From IMG/VR virus record IMGVR_UViG_3300020455_000044, positions 1 to 35,471 of that record: DNA of 35,471 nt; one strand, written 5' to 3'. The notes beneath the pieces are model-generated. The model saw nothing but the letters and a program-made list of their open reading frames with translations, had not been told where the DNA came from and searched no databases. Positions 29,961 to 35,120 of the stretch are shown here, piece after piece. How positions within the stretch are numbered: the first letter of the stretch is position 1; every line of letters starts with the position of its first letter. A program made the position numbers and the translations under genes. Source of the stretch: a virus.

Positions 29961-30191
29961 ATGACACATATGACTGCAGCTCCACATGAGTTGATGCATT
30001 ATAAGATCCAAGCGGTCATGAGGGATAATAATATTCCTGAAGATCAAATTAAATACATTGGTGAACGTGAATATCCATCAGACTTTGCTGGACATCCAGA
30101 ATTACATGGTACAATGCAGCATTGGTATCTTATTGATGGACATGAAGTTCCTGTATGTGATATAAGTAACTTTGATGCAGTTGATGATTAA
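29961..30191 (+). CDS. Hypothetical early protein, 76 aa
   Basis: This is a small protein rich in His, Asp and Met (for example HELMHYK, AGHPELHGTMQHWYLIDGHE) with no signal or membrane helix. The several His residues could bind a metal, but no defined motif is present. It is the first gene after the sigma70-like promoter, with a predicted leader of only about 15 nt and no clear Shine-Dalgarno. A second in-frame ATG at 29970 is an alternative start. The stop is 1 nt before the next ATG, so it is co-transcribed with what follows. Function unknown. Confidence 0.75.
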   Translation: MTHMTAAPHELMHYKIQAVMRDNNIPEDQIKYIGEREYPSDFAGHPELHGTMQHWYLIDGHEVPVCDISNFDAVDD

Positions 30192-30192
30192 C

Positions 30193-30411
30193 ATGACAAC
30201 AAAACATGAAAAACGTAGAGATGGTCTTACTCTTTTATTAGAGTCTTTACATAAACCTGATACTAAATTAAGAGGTTGTGCACATAATCAAGAGTGTTTC
30301 AATGAATTGATGGAGTGGAAAGATGAGGTTATTGAATTTCTTGAAAAACGTCGTAAAGAAGAGTTTGGTTTAGACAATTACATACCACCTACATTACCAT
30401 CTAGATACTGA
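30193..30411 (+). CDS. Hypothetical early protein, 72 aa
   Basis: The start is taken at the ATG at 30193, one base after the previous stop; the frame is open to 30172 but that would overlap the upstream gene. The protein is helical and highly charged, with two Cys (GCAHNQEC) and a long Lys/Glu-rich helix (EWKDEVIEFLEKRRKEE) before a short PPTLPSRY tail. No family is recognised. The next small gene starts 1 nt after its stop, continuing a tightly packed operon. Confidence 0.75.
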   Translation: MTTKHEKRRDGLTLLLESLHKPDTKLRGCAHNQECFNELMEWKDEVIEFLEKRRKEEFGLDNYIPPTLPSRY

Positions 30412-30412
30412 T

Positions 30413-30586
30413 ATGCGTACAGAGAAAGAACGCTTACTGTCAGCATTGACACAACTAAATAATGTCATTGAACTGACCTGTGATAATCAAGATAAAGCTT
30501 TTATTCTTGATCACATATCTTCAGTTGAATCTGAATTACACCGTCAATTATACCAATTAATCTGTAATGAAAGAGAACGAATTTAA
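30413..30586 (+). CDS. Hypothetical early protein, 57 aa
   Basis: A complete short gene from ATG at 30413 to TAA at 30586 fills what would otherwise be a 155-nt gap. The product starts MRTEKERLLSALTQLNNVIE and continues with amphipathic helix sequence to ERERI. It begins 1 nt after the preceding stop and overlaps the next gene by 20 nt, the usual spacing of this block. The continuous open frame in the exact gap and a helical, non-repetitive product support it. Function unknown; a coiled-coil or small binding protein is possible. Confidence 0.72.
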   Translation: MRTEKERLLSALTQLNNVIELTCDNQDKAFILDHISSVESELHRQLYQLICNERERI

Positions 30587-30764
30587 AGATGCTATTAACA
30601 ACATCTTAATGCTTCAGAATAATAATGATCATAACTTTCAAATACTGCAAGCACAGATAGATAAATTAACTAAAGAATTAGCAGAGCTCAATGATCTGAA
30701 AGAGATGTTCAGATTACCTAATCCAGCAAACAAGGATAGGAAAGAGTTTGATGTCGTTGACTAA
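30567..30764 (+). CDS. Hypothetical coiled-coil protein, 65 aa
   Basis: This is a short, strongly helical protein. Residues 8-48 have heptad-like Leu/Ile spacing (INNILMLQNNN, FQILQAQIDKLTKELAEL), so it probably forms a coiled coil or a dimer. The C-terminus is basic then acidic. It overlaps the previous gene by 20 nt and the following one by 14 nt. No family is recognised. Confidence 0.75.
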   Translation: MKENEFKDAINNILMLQNNNDHNFQILQAQIDKLTKELAELNDLKEMFRLPNPANKDRKEFDVVD

Positions 30765-31080
30765 TCCACAATACGATCCTCAAGTTGGTGACTACGTAGT
30801 ATGGGAACGTGAGTATTGGGGTGGCACCATGGTTGATGAGGGATGGGTTTACTTTAAATGTGATCCAGTAGAACCAAAGAGAGGTTTTCCAACACCCTCA
30901 AGATATATAACTATTGAAACTAATGTTAAAGACAAACACACGTGTATATACACTAGTGGTAAGGAAATGAAGCATAAGAAGATTCATACATTACTATTAT
31001 GCAATGAGGACTGTTGGGGTCAACTCAAATACATAAAGCATCGTAGAGAAACAAATGAAACTAAAGAAATTCATAGTTGA
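30751..31080 (+). CDS. Hypothetical protein, 109 aa
   Basis: The start is the ATG at 30751, with an AGGAAAGAG Shine-Dalgarno region upstream; a TTG one codon earlier is less likely. The protein opens with a beta-rich segment (VGDYVVWEREYWGGTM) that looks like a small SH3-like barrel. It continues with KRGFPTPSRYITIETN and a C-terminal half holding HKKIHTLLLC and WGQLKYIKHR. It resembles conserved uncharacterised proteins of cyanophages in my recollection, but I cannot assign a function. It overlaps the genes on both sides. Confidence 0.75.
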   Translation: MSLTNPQYDPQVGDYVVWEREYWGGTMVDEGWVYFKCDPVEPKRGFPTPSRYITIETNVKDKHTCIYTSGKEMKHKKIHTLLLCNEDCWGQLKYIKHRRETNETKEIHS

Positions 31081-31321
31081 TGATAAAATATATAACGAAC
31101 GATTGGCAATATGTCATGGATGTGAGCATCTTAATAAGGTACAGTTAGATTACTGGAAAGGATGGATACCAGACAGAGAAGGGAGGAGGACTATCAAAGA
31201 TGCTAGTTCTCTTGGTGTTCTTGATAACTGCAAGTTATGCGGTTGTCTGATGACCATCAAGGCAAGATTCTCAACTGCTGCATGTCCTCATAATCCTAGA
31301 AAATGGGATTATGAGCAATAG
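31055..31321 (+). CDS. Zinc-ribbon-like small protein
   Basis: This 88-aa protein has a Cys pattern that suggests zinc binding: CxxC at 20-23 (ICHGC), CKLCGC at 59-64 and a final Cys at 77 followed by P and RKW. The order RxxIC..C ... CxxCGCxMxxK ... CPxxxxKW is a recurring small phage/bacterial protein type of unknown function, possibly a DNA- or protein-binding adaptor. The region between the two clusters is basic. It overlaps the preceding gene by 26 nt and is the last gene before a promoter-bearing gap. Confidence 0.75.
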   Translation: MKLKKFIVDDKIYNERLAICHGCEHLNKVQLDYWKGWIPDREGRRTIKDASSLGVLDNCKLCGCLMTIKARFSTAACPHNPRKWDYEQ

Positions 31322-31330
31322 AGGGTGTGC

Positions 31331-31344
31331 CAGTTTACAAACTG
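31331..31344. repeat. 14-bp inverted repeat, possible operator
   Basis: CAGTTT and AAACTG flank two central bases, forming a near-perfect dyad just upstream of a TATAAT box. A two-base spacer is too short for a good RNA hairpin, so a protein-binding site is the more natural reading. No repressor gene is identified. Confidence 0.4.
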
Positions 31345-31377
31345 TATATTATTGTTCCGCATTCACTCTGTATGCAC

Positions 31378-31383
31378 TATAAT
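31378..31383 (+). promoter_or_regulatory. Promoter -10 box TATAAT
   Basis: A perfect TATAAT lies 26 nt upstream of the ATG at 31410 in an 88-nt gene-free gap. The -35 is weak: TTGTTC at 31352-31357 is 20 bp away and TTCCGC at 17 bp is poor. The promoter may need an activator such as the dyad-binding protein suggested upstream. A good Shine-Dalgarno (CGGAG near 31399) follows. Confidence 0.55.
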
Positions 31384-31409
31384 AATAAGGTAAAGACACG
31401 GAGTTATTA

Positions 31410-31604
31410 ATGCAAGTTGAACTCTCAAAGACTCAACTCACTACAATTCTAGATGCACTAATGGTTTACGACAAATCTGAACCATCACTATTCTACGCAC
31501 TACAATCTAGATTATACACTCACAACTATCTTGAGGATGGTGGTGTGGAGCTAGAAAATGTGACTGATGACTGGTATGACGCAGACGGTAACCTAATTCC
31601 TTAA
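31410..31604 (+). CDS. Hypothetical early protein, 64 aa
   Basis: This acidic small protein has a Leu-rich helical first half (LSKTQLTTILDALMVY) and a second half ending in DDWYDADGNLIP. There is no signal, membrane segment or known motif. The GGAG Shine-Dalgarno lies 6 nt before the ATG and a TATAAT box lies 26 nt upstream, so it heads a transcription unit with the nuclease-like gene 5 nt downstream. Function unknown. Confidence 0.77.
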   Translation: MQVELSKTQLTTILDALMVYDKSEPSLFYALQSRLYTHNYLEDGGVELENVTDDWYDADGNLIP

Positions 31605-31609
31605 TCATT

Positions 31610-32146
31610 ATGTTTCAAGATCAATTCCAAGACGGTAAACTCCGCACTTACATAGATTCAAACGTACAAGATCCTTGGCAAGATACACCATTCAAGGGTT
31701 ATGTGTACATGTCACCCAAACAGAAGGGTGAATTTGGAGAGCGTTTTGTATCATATTATATGCAAGAGTTGGGTTATGCTATCAATAGAGCACCAACATC
31801 AACTGCTGGACATGATAGAGTGATTGATCAGATAAGAACAGAGATTAAGTTCTCACTTGCTACACGTAACAAGAAGGGAGGAGTGAATGAAGATCAGTTC
31901 ATCATCAATCATGTCAGTAAAGATAAGGATTGGGAGAGACTGGTATTCTTTGGCATCAACCCAGATGAGGATGATTGTAGACTAGTATGGTTTACTAAGG
32001 AAGATTTCCTTAATAATGTAGACTCTGCTGATAGTTTGTTCGCTCATCAACAAGGTGGCAAGGGTATTAAGAATGATGATTTCATTTGTACTAAGGTCAA
32101 AGAACTATTAAAACAAGATTGGGTAATGGATGTAGCACTATGGTAA
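31610..32146 (+). CDS. PD-(D/E)XK-like nuclease candidate
   Basis: This 178-aa protein has residues laid out as in the restriction-endonuclease-like fold. An N-terminal helix holds GEFGERFVSYY (Glu44). Asp69 or Asp73 follows in GHDRVIDQ, and then comes the TEIKFS strand with Glu78-Ile-Lys80. A later beta strand, LVFFGIN, fits the core. This pattern (E...D...ExK) suggests a metal-dependent DNA endonuclease or a resolvase-like enzyme. It could act in host DNA degradation, recombination or DNA packaging control. The family is highly divergent, so an inactive relative is possible. It overlaps the next gene by 7 nt. No ribosome binding site is seen. Confidence 0.65.
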   Translation: MFQDQFQDGKLRTYIDSNVQDPWQDTPFKGYVYMSPKQKGEFGERFVSYYMQELGYAINRAPTSTAGHDRVIDQIRTEIKFSLATRNKKGGVNEDQFIINHVSKDKDWERLVFFGINPDEDDCRLVWFTKEDFLNNVDSADSLFAHQQGGKGIKNDDFICTKVKELLKQDWVMDVALW

Positions 32147-32352
32147 ACAAGTATTATTATGACATCGTTTGGACAGACTATCAGTATGAAAAGGAACTGA
32201 CTACTGCACAAATGCAAGAAAAGGAACACGTTGATGAAATGATCACTCGTGTAAAGCATCTTCAATGGCAAGATGAGCAACGTAGTGCATGGATGGGTGG
32301 AGAGTCACCACAAATCCCTACGTTTGTTATACCAGATGATTGTCCATTCTAA
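32140..32352 (+). CDS. Hypothetical early protein, 70 aa
   Basis: The start is taken at the ATG at 32140 (MVNKYYYDIVW), overlapping the preceding stop by 7 nt; an earlier in-frame ATG at 32119 would overlap more. The protein is rich in Tyr, Trp, Gln and Glu, with a predicted helix in the middle (KEHVDEMITRVKHLQW) and a Pro-rich end. No family is recognised. It ends the transcription unit before a 243-nt gene-free gap. Confidence 0.75.
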   Translation: MVNKYYYDIVWTDYQYEKELTTAQMQEKEHVDEMITRVKHLQWQDEQRSAWMGGESPQIPTFVIPDDCPF

Positions 32353-32390
32353 CCACCATGATGGACAGTTGAATAAGTGCACACTAGCTA

Positions 32391-32419
32391 CTGACACGGA
32401 CGTTGAAATATACTATTAT
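32391..32419 (+). promoter_or_regulatory. Sigma70-like promoter of the structured leader
   Basis: CTGACA (32391-32396) and TATTAT (32414-32419) each match five of six consensus bases and are separated by exactly 17 bp. The expected start, seven bases after the -10, is at about 32426. That is the first base of the 5' strand of the long helix described next. Confidence 0.72.
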
Positions 32420-32425
32420 ATAAAT

Positions 32426-32569
32426 GTTGAGAGATCACTAGGTTTCTAACTACTCTGACAAAAGCAAGGATCTATGGTTGTCTCTGTTCAGCAGAGAAAT
32501 TACGTCCTTTAAGTCTAATAGAAGCAGAGACATGACGTTAAAGTAATTTACTTACCCTAGTCTCTCAAC
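32426..32569 (+). ncRNA. Candidate structured RNA or 5' leader, unknown class
   Basis: The 144-nt segment is closed by a long interrupted helix. GTTGAGAG (32426-32433) pairs with CTCTCAAC (32562-32569), and after a 3-nt ATC bulge ACTAGG (32437-32442) pairs with CCTAGT (32556-32561). Inside, TCTCTG/CAGAGA (32481-32486 with 32492-32497) forms a hairpin with a TTCAG loop. A second CAGAGAC (32525-32531) can pair with the same GTCTCTG. CTTTAA/TTAAAG (32507-32512 with 32538-32543) and AATTA/TAATT (32498-32502 with 32544-32548) extend it. A 12-codon open frame with an AAGGA lies at 32474-32512. No intrinsic terminator follows, so it could be the leader of the gene at 32596. No known riboswitch or phage RNA class is recognised. 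Confidence 0.55.
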
Positions 32570-32595
32570 ACTCAATTCAATTCTAATTATTTTAA

Positions 32596-33045
32596 ATGAC
32601 CAAAACTCAATTCATTCCTGTAACTGATACTGTTAGACAGTACACTGAGGAACTATGTGAAGTGTTGGGCAAGCAATATGTTAATTACAGTATAGCATCT
32701 CATGAGAGAACTCTAGCTAGAGGTGAAGGATCAAACTATTCCATTAATAGACTGAACGCTCTCAAAGATGGTACTGAGAAAGATGTAATTACATTTAGAA
32801 TTGAAGAAGGACGCAAGTATCACAAGATTATACAAGTAGAGTACGATACATTCCAGAATAGAAATGAGTATAAAGACTCTGGTGTACATGCATTTGTTGA
32901 CAAGAAGACTGGTGCAGTTTATAAACCTGCATCATGGAAGTCTCCTCACACTAAATACGTACGCTTCAATCTATTAGATGAGCAGTCTCGTGTTGATTGC
33001 TTTAATAGAGCAGACTGGGCAGGTGGTTACCTCTATCTTAGATAG
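32596..33045 (+). CDS. Hypothetical protein, 149 aa, behind a structured leader
   Basis: This 149-aa protein is soluble and basic to neutral. It has an N-terminal helical part (TVRQYTEELCEVLGKQYVNY) and a C-terminal beta-rich half with HAFVDKKTGAVYKPASWKSP, ending in ADWAGGYLYLR. That C-terminal pattern recurs in uncharacterised phage proteins I have seen, without a known role. It is the first gene after the candidate structured RNA, about 170 nt from the predicted transcription start. No Shine-Dalgarno is visible, so the leader may control access to the start. A new promoter follows 3 nt after its stop. Confidence 0.8.
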   Translation: MTKTQFIPVTDTVRQYTEELCEVLGKQYVNYSIASHERTLARGEGSNYSINRLNALKDGTEKDVITFRIEEGRKYHKIIQVEYDTFQNRNEYKDSGVHAFVDKKTGAVYKPASWKSPHTKYVRFNLLDEQSRVDCFNRADWAGGYLYLR

Positions 33046-33047
33046 GG

Positions 33048-33076
33048 TTGACCTTTTACCCATTTCATACTATACT
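33048..33076 (+). promoter_or_regulatory. Sigma70-like early promoter
   Basis: TTGACC (33048-33053, five of six) and TATACT (33071-33076, five of six) are exactly 17 bp apart in a 51-nt intergenic gap. The predicted start is near 33083, about 14 nt before the ATG at 33097. It would drive the following overlapping genes to the end of the window. Confidence 0.78.
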
Positions 33077-33096
33077 ACATACATTCATCACTCAAA

Positions 33097-33351
33097 ATGA
33101 AACCAAATCCACTTGCAGACTACATCAAGACATTAGTTGAACCATTCCCTACTAAGTATATTACTGGGGAGTATTCATTTGCTGTCACCCCTCGTGTAGA
33201 TATAGATGAGGATGGAGAGTTACGCTACTGGCGTGCATTCAGGAAGTTTCCAAATGACTTCGCTGCTGCTCTCAACCGTATGCTACCACGTGACGTACAA
33301 TTTGTCTCGTACGATCATTTATCTAACACATTGACTGTTGTAAAGTTATGA
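33097..33351 (+). CDS. Hypothetical early protein, 84 aa
   Basis: This is a basic-to-neutral 84-aa protein with a beta-rich middle (YSFAVTPRVDIDEDG, LRYWRAFRKFP) and a C-terminal SYDHLSNTLTVVKL strand. There is no membrane segment or known motif. It is the first gene after the promoter at 33048, with a very short leader. Its end overlaps the next small gene by 4 nt (ATGA). Function unknown. Confidence 0.78.
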   Translation: MKPNPLADYIKTLVEPFPTKYITGEYSFAVTPRVDIDEDGELRYWRAFRKFPNDFAAALNRMLPRDVQFVSYDHLSNTLTVVKL

Positions 33352-33506
33352 ACACTGACAAACAACTTGTAGAACTCATGGAGATCATGGAGGATACAGT
33401 TGAATACTTTTGCGACCAACATATCATATCTGGTGAAACAGTATGGACTATGGTTGCATCTCTTGCTCAAGCTAAACTAAACGTGGAGTTCCCTACCAAT
33501 GAATGA
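33348..33506 (+). CDS. Hypothetical early protein, 52 aa
   Basis: A complete 52-aa gene fills the gap between two longer ones. It starts with ATGA overlap on the preceding stop and ends 8 nt into the next gene. The product (MNTDKQLVELMEIMEDTVEY...) is acidic and helical with a hydrophobic second helix, TVWTMVASLAQAKL. The coupling pattern matches the rest of the block, which supports a real gene. Function unknown. Confidence 0.75.
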   Translation: MNTDKQLVELMEIMEDTVEYFCDQHIISGETVWTMVASLAQAKLNVEFPTNE

Positions 33507-33723
33507 TGACCAAACTATAGTATCTGCTCAACGTGATGACATTCATGCATGGGTATGTACTAGATTCAATCAACTGATGACAGAAGAGCGTATTGATGAC
33601 GCTATGGCATTCGCTGATGAGTATTTTGAGTGGTTAGACCCTGATCAATGTAACGAAGAGGAAACTCTGTATCACAATGAAGAAGAAATTCAAGGATACT
33701 ACCAAGAACTCATTGGCAATTGA
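33499..33723 (+). CDS. Hypothetical acidic early protein, 74 aa
   Basis: This is a very acidic protein: the second half is dominated by Asp and Glu (DEYFEWLDPDQCNEEETLYH, then NEEEIQGYYQEL). It has no basic patch, membrane helix or known motif. Highly acidic small phage proteins sometimes mimic DNA or bind host factors, but that is speculation here. Its start overlaps the previous gene by 8 nt and its end contains the likely start of the following small gene. Confidence 0.77.
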   Translation: MNDDQTIVSAQRDDIHAWVCTRFNQLMTEERIDDAMAFADEYFEWLDPDQCNEEETLYHNEEEIQGYYQELIGN

Positions 33724-33823
33724 TGAGATGCGGTTGCTCATCCTTAAGTATGCTGAAGCATATAATAAGGGTGACCATGCATCTGCTGAAGCTATTCTAC
33801 ATGAGATCAATCAAAACAAATGA
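33677..33823 (+). CDS. Hypothetical early protein, 48 aa (nested start)
   Basis: A 48-aa reading frame runs from ATG at 33677 to TGA at 33823. It overlaps the end of the acidic gene by 47 nt and the next start by 4 nt (ATGA). The product opens MKKKFKDTTKNSLAIDEMRL and has a helical tail, KYAEAYNKGDHASAEAILHE. A later in-frame ATG at 33728 would give 31 aa with less overlap. The product is clearly protein-like and bridges the gap exactly. Function unknown. Confidence 0.65.
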   Translation: MKKKFKDTTKNSLAIDEMRLLILKYAEAYNKGDHASAEAILHEINQNK

Positions 33824-34422
33824 ATGCTACATCACAATTGAATGTAACACCTATCTTTAGTTCGTTCCTATGTGAAGGAGAACTGAACATTGACCATGAT
33901 AAGGTGTTGAGTTGGATACGCAACCAACAGAGTGATGTAAATGGTAGAATCAGGTTAGGACTCGCAGAACCTGAACTCACAGAGTACTATGCGGAGTTAC
34001 GTGCGATCTTTAATGATCTGCACATGCAATTAGGTCTTAAGAGACAGTATTATCAGGATCTTAAGAAGGGATGGGTGAACACAGATTGGAATGTACGCTT
34101 TGGTGTTGCCCATAGGCACATTGAAGCAACATTTAATTCAATCTATTATCCATATGTTGAAGGTGATGAGGTAGGACACTTAGAACTAGTCAATCCTAAT
34201 ACTAGTTTGCCCTATGTGATATCATCTGAAGCTAACGAGAACTCGGTAGTGGATAAATTCAACATATATAATGCAAATCTATGGAGAGTCGCCCCAAAGA
34301 GTGGCATGATAGTTATTATACCCAGTTGGGTAGAGCACTTCGCCACACCTAATGGTAAAGAGAGTAATGTAAGATATTCTATTGCACTTGACAGTATTAT
34401 TAAACACCGTAATCGCAAATGA
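33820..34422 (+). CDS. 2OG-Fe(II) oxygenase-like protein
   Basis: This 200-aa protein has the double-stranded beta-helix oxygenase layout. HRHIEATFNSIYYP at residues 98-111 supplies a His-x-His start of the metal site. HLELVNP follows near 120, then MIVIIPSWVEHFATPN with His173, and Arg185 in VRYSIALD as the expected 2-oxoglutarate contact. Proteins of this type (the PF13759-like group) are common in cyanophages, where the substrate is usually unknown; protein or nucleic-acid hydroxylation is possible. Iron and 2-oxoglutarate dependence is inferred from the motif. The first ligand pair reads H-x-H rather than the more common H-x-D/E, so activity is not certain. ATGA overlaps couple it to its neighbours. 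Confidence 0.72.
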   Translation: MNATSQLNVTPIFSSFLCEGELNIDHDKVLSWIRNQQSDVNGRIRLGLAEPELTEYYAELRAIFNDLHMQLGLKRQYYQDLKKGWVNTDWNVRFGVAHRHIEATFNSIYYPYVEGDEVGHLELVNPNTSLPYVISSEANENSVVDKFNIYNANLWRVAPKSGMIVIIPSWVEHFATPNGKESNVRYSIALDSIIKHRNRK

Positions 34423-34625
34423 ACTCTATTACATTCACACCAGTGCACAATCGCTCACGCACTCGGCGGTCTGGATCTCACATAAGATGCCCACAGTGTG
34501 GTACAATTAAGAAGGTATATCACCTCTATTGGTCTGCACTCACATGCAACCATTGCACACAAATGATAGAAAAGGAAGACTGGTACATTGAAACTACGAC
34601 CTCACACAAAAAGAAAACAACCTAA
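34419..34625 (+). CDS. Zinc-ribbon protein, 68 aa
   Basis: Two Cys pairs, CPQC at 24-27 and CNHC at 43-46, are separated by 15 residues containing HLYWSALT. This is a typical single zinc ribbon. The N-terminus is basic (NRSRTRRSGSHIR), and the C-terminus ends in THKKK-like basic residues, which suggests nucleic-acid binding. It could modulate host or phage transcription, but no specific relative is recognised. It overlaps the oxygenase stop by 4 nt. Its last 38 nt overlap the likely start of the following gene in another frame. Confidence 0.78.
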   Translation: MNSITFTPVHNRSRTRRSGSHIRCPQCGTIKKVYHLYWSALTCNHCTQMIEKEDWYIETTTSHKKKTT

Positions 34626-34749
34626 GAATGCCACGGACACAAAAGTCACTCAACAGCAATCTAACGACGCTGACTACTTCAAATGGTTCAACGACCAAGA
34701 AAAGGAACGTAACCAAAAGAAAAACAAGTCCAAAGGTAGTGAACAGTAA
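34588..34749 (+). CDS. Hypothetical basic protein, 53 aa, TTG start
   Basis: A frame from TTG at 34588 to TAA at 34749 encodes a 53-aa basic protein beginning LKLRPHTKRKQPKNATDT (Met at the start if initiated) and containing DYFKWFNDQEKERNQKK. The TTG is preceded at 9 nt by AAGGAAG, one of the better Shine-Dalgarno matches in this block. The product is protein-like, whereas the overlapping frame reads as a low-complexity Thr/Ser/Lys/Asn string. I infer this is the real gene across 34588-34749. No function is assigned; the charge suggests nucleic-acid binding. Confidence 0.6.
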   Translation: MKLRPHTKRKQPKNATDTKVTQQQSNDADYFKWFNDQEKERNQKKNKSKGSEQ

Positions 34750-34930
34750 AAAGAAAGAACTGTTCCCACACTTACCTAGATTTCCATATGCATTCTTTCC
34801 AGGAAAGGAACATGAACATCATCTCAATAAGGCATGGTTTGATGACCTTGATAGGATAGAAGATTGGATAAGGAAACAGAAACTAAAGCAGGATGAATAC
34901 ACTGCTTATCATTATACAGGAAAGAAATGA
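34739..34930 (+). CDS. Hypothetical protein, 63 aa (GTG start preferred)
   Basis: The frame is open from an ATG at 34628, which would give 100 aa, but its first 37 residues overlap the 53-aa gene and look out of frame. From the GTG at 34739 the product is 63 aa (MNSKKKELFPHLPRFPYAFF...). It has an aromatic-rich segment followed by a charged helix, DLDRIEDWIRKQKLK, and a YHYTGKK tail. It overlaps the preceding stop by 11 nt and the next start by 4 nt. No family is recognised. The start is uncertain, the stop is not. Confidence 0.65.
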   Translation: MNSKKKELFPHLPRFPYAFFPGKEHEHHLNKAWFDDLDRIEDWIRKQKLKQDEYTAYHYTGKK

Positions 34931-35118
34931 CAAACAACGTAACTAAAGCACGTAACCAAGTGAAAAGTAAATTCTATTACATCTTCTGGGGTGTTGCAAC
35001 ATTCAGTGTGCTAGCTGGTCAACTGTACGTAGGTAGTGGATACAGAGCATATGCTAATGCATTACTGAGAATATATGAATCAATTGAAGTCTCAGTTGGT
35101 CGTCCTAATTATTACTAA
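34927..35118 (+). CDS. Small single-pass membrane protein, 63 aa
   Basis: This 63-aa protein has a basic N-terminus (NNVTKARNQVKSK) followed by one hydrophobic segment at about residues 17-38 (FYYIFWGVATFSVLAGQLYV). The positive-inside rule predicts the N-terminus in the cytoplasm and a short Tyr/Ser-rich external tail. The helix is too hydrophobic and aromatic for an obvious signal peptide. A holin-like or host-membrane-interacting role is possible but not shown. It overlaps the previous stop (ATGA) and lies 2 nt before the next gene. Confidence 0.75.
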   Translation: MTNNVTKARNQVKSKFYYIFWGVATFSVLAGQLYVGSGYRAYANALLRIYESIEVSVGRPNYY

Positions 35119-35120
35119 CA

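Noticed and set aside
30446-30474. TTGACA inside the 57-aa gene as a -35 box
   Set aside because: The -10 position at 17-bp spacing reads TGAACT and neighbouring spacings are no better.
32426-32569. The gap RNA as a tRNA, tmRNA or glutamine-type (glnA/Downstream-peptide) element
   Set aside because: There is no cloverleaf or CCA-type end, and I could not see the conserved core of those riboswitches; the size also differs.
34388-34416. TTGACA near the end of the oxygenase gene
   Set aside because: No -10-like hexamer lies at 16-18 bp (AATCGC region), and the next gene is coupled by ATGA overlap.
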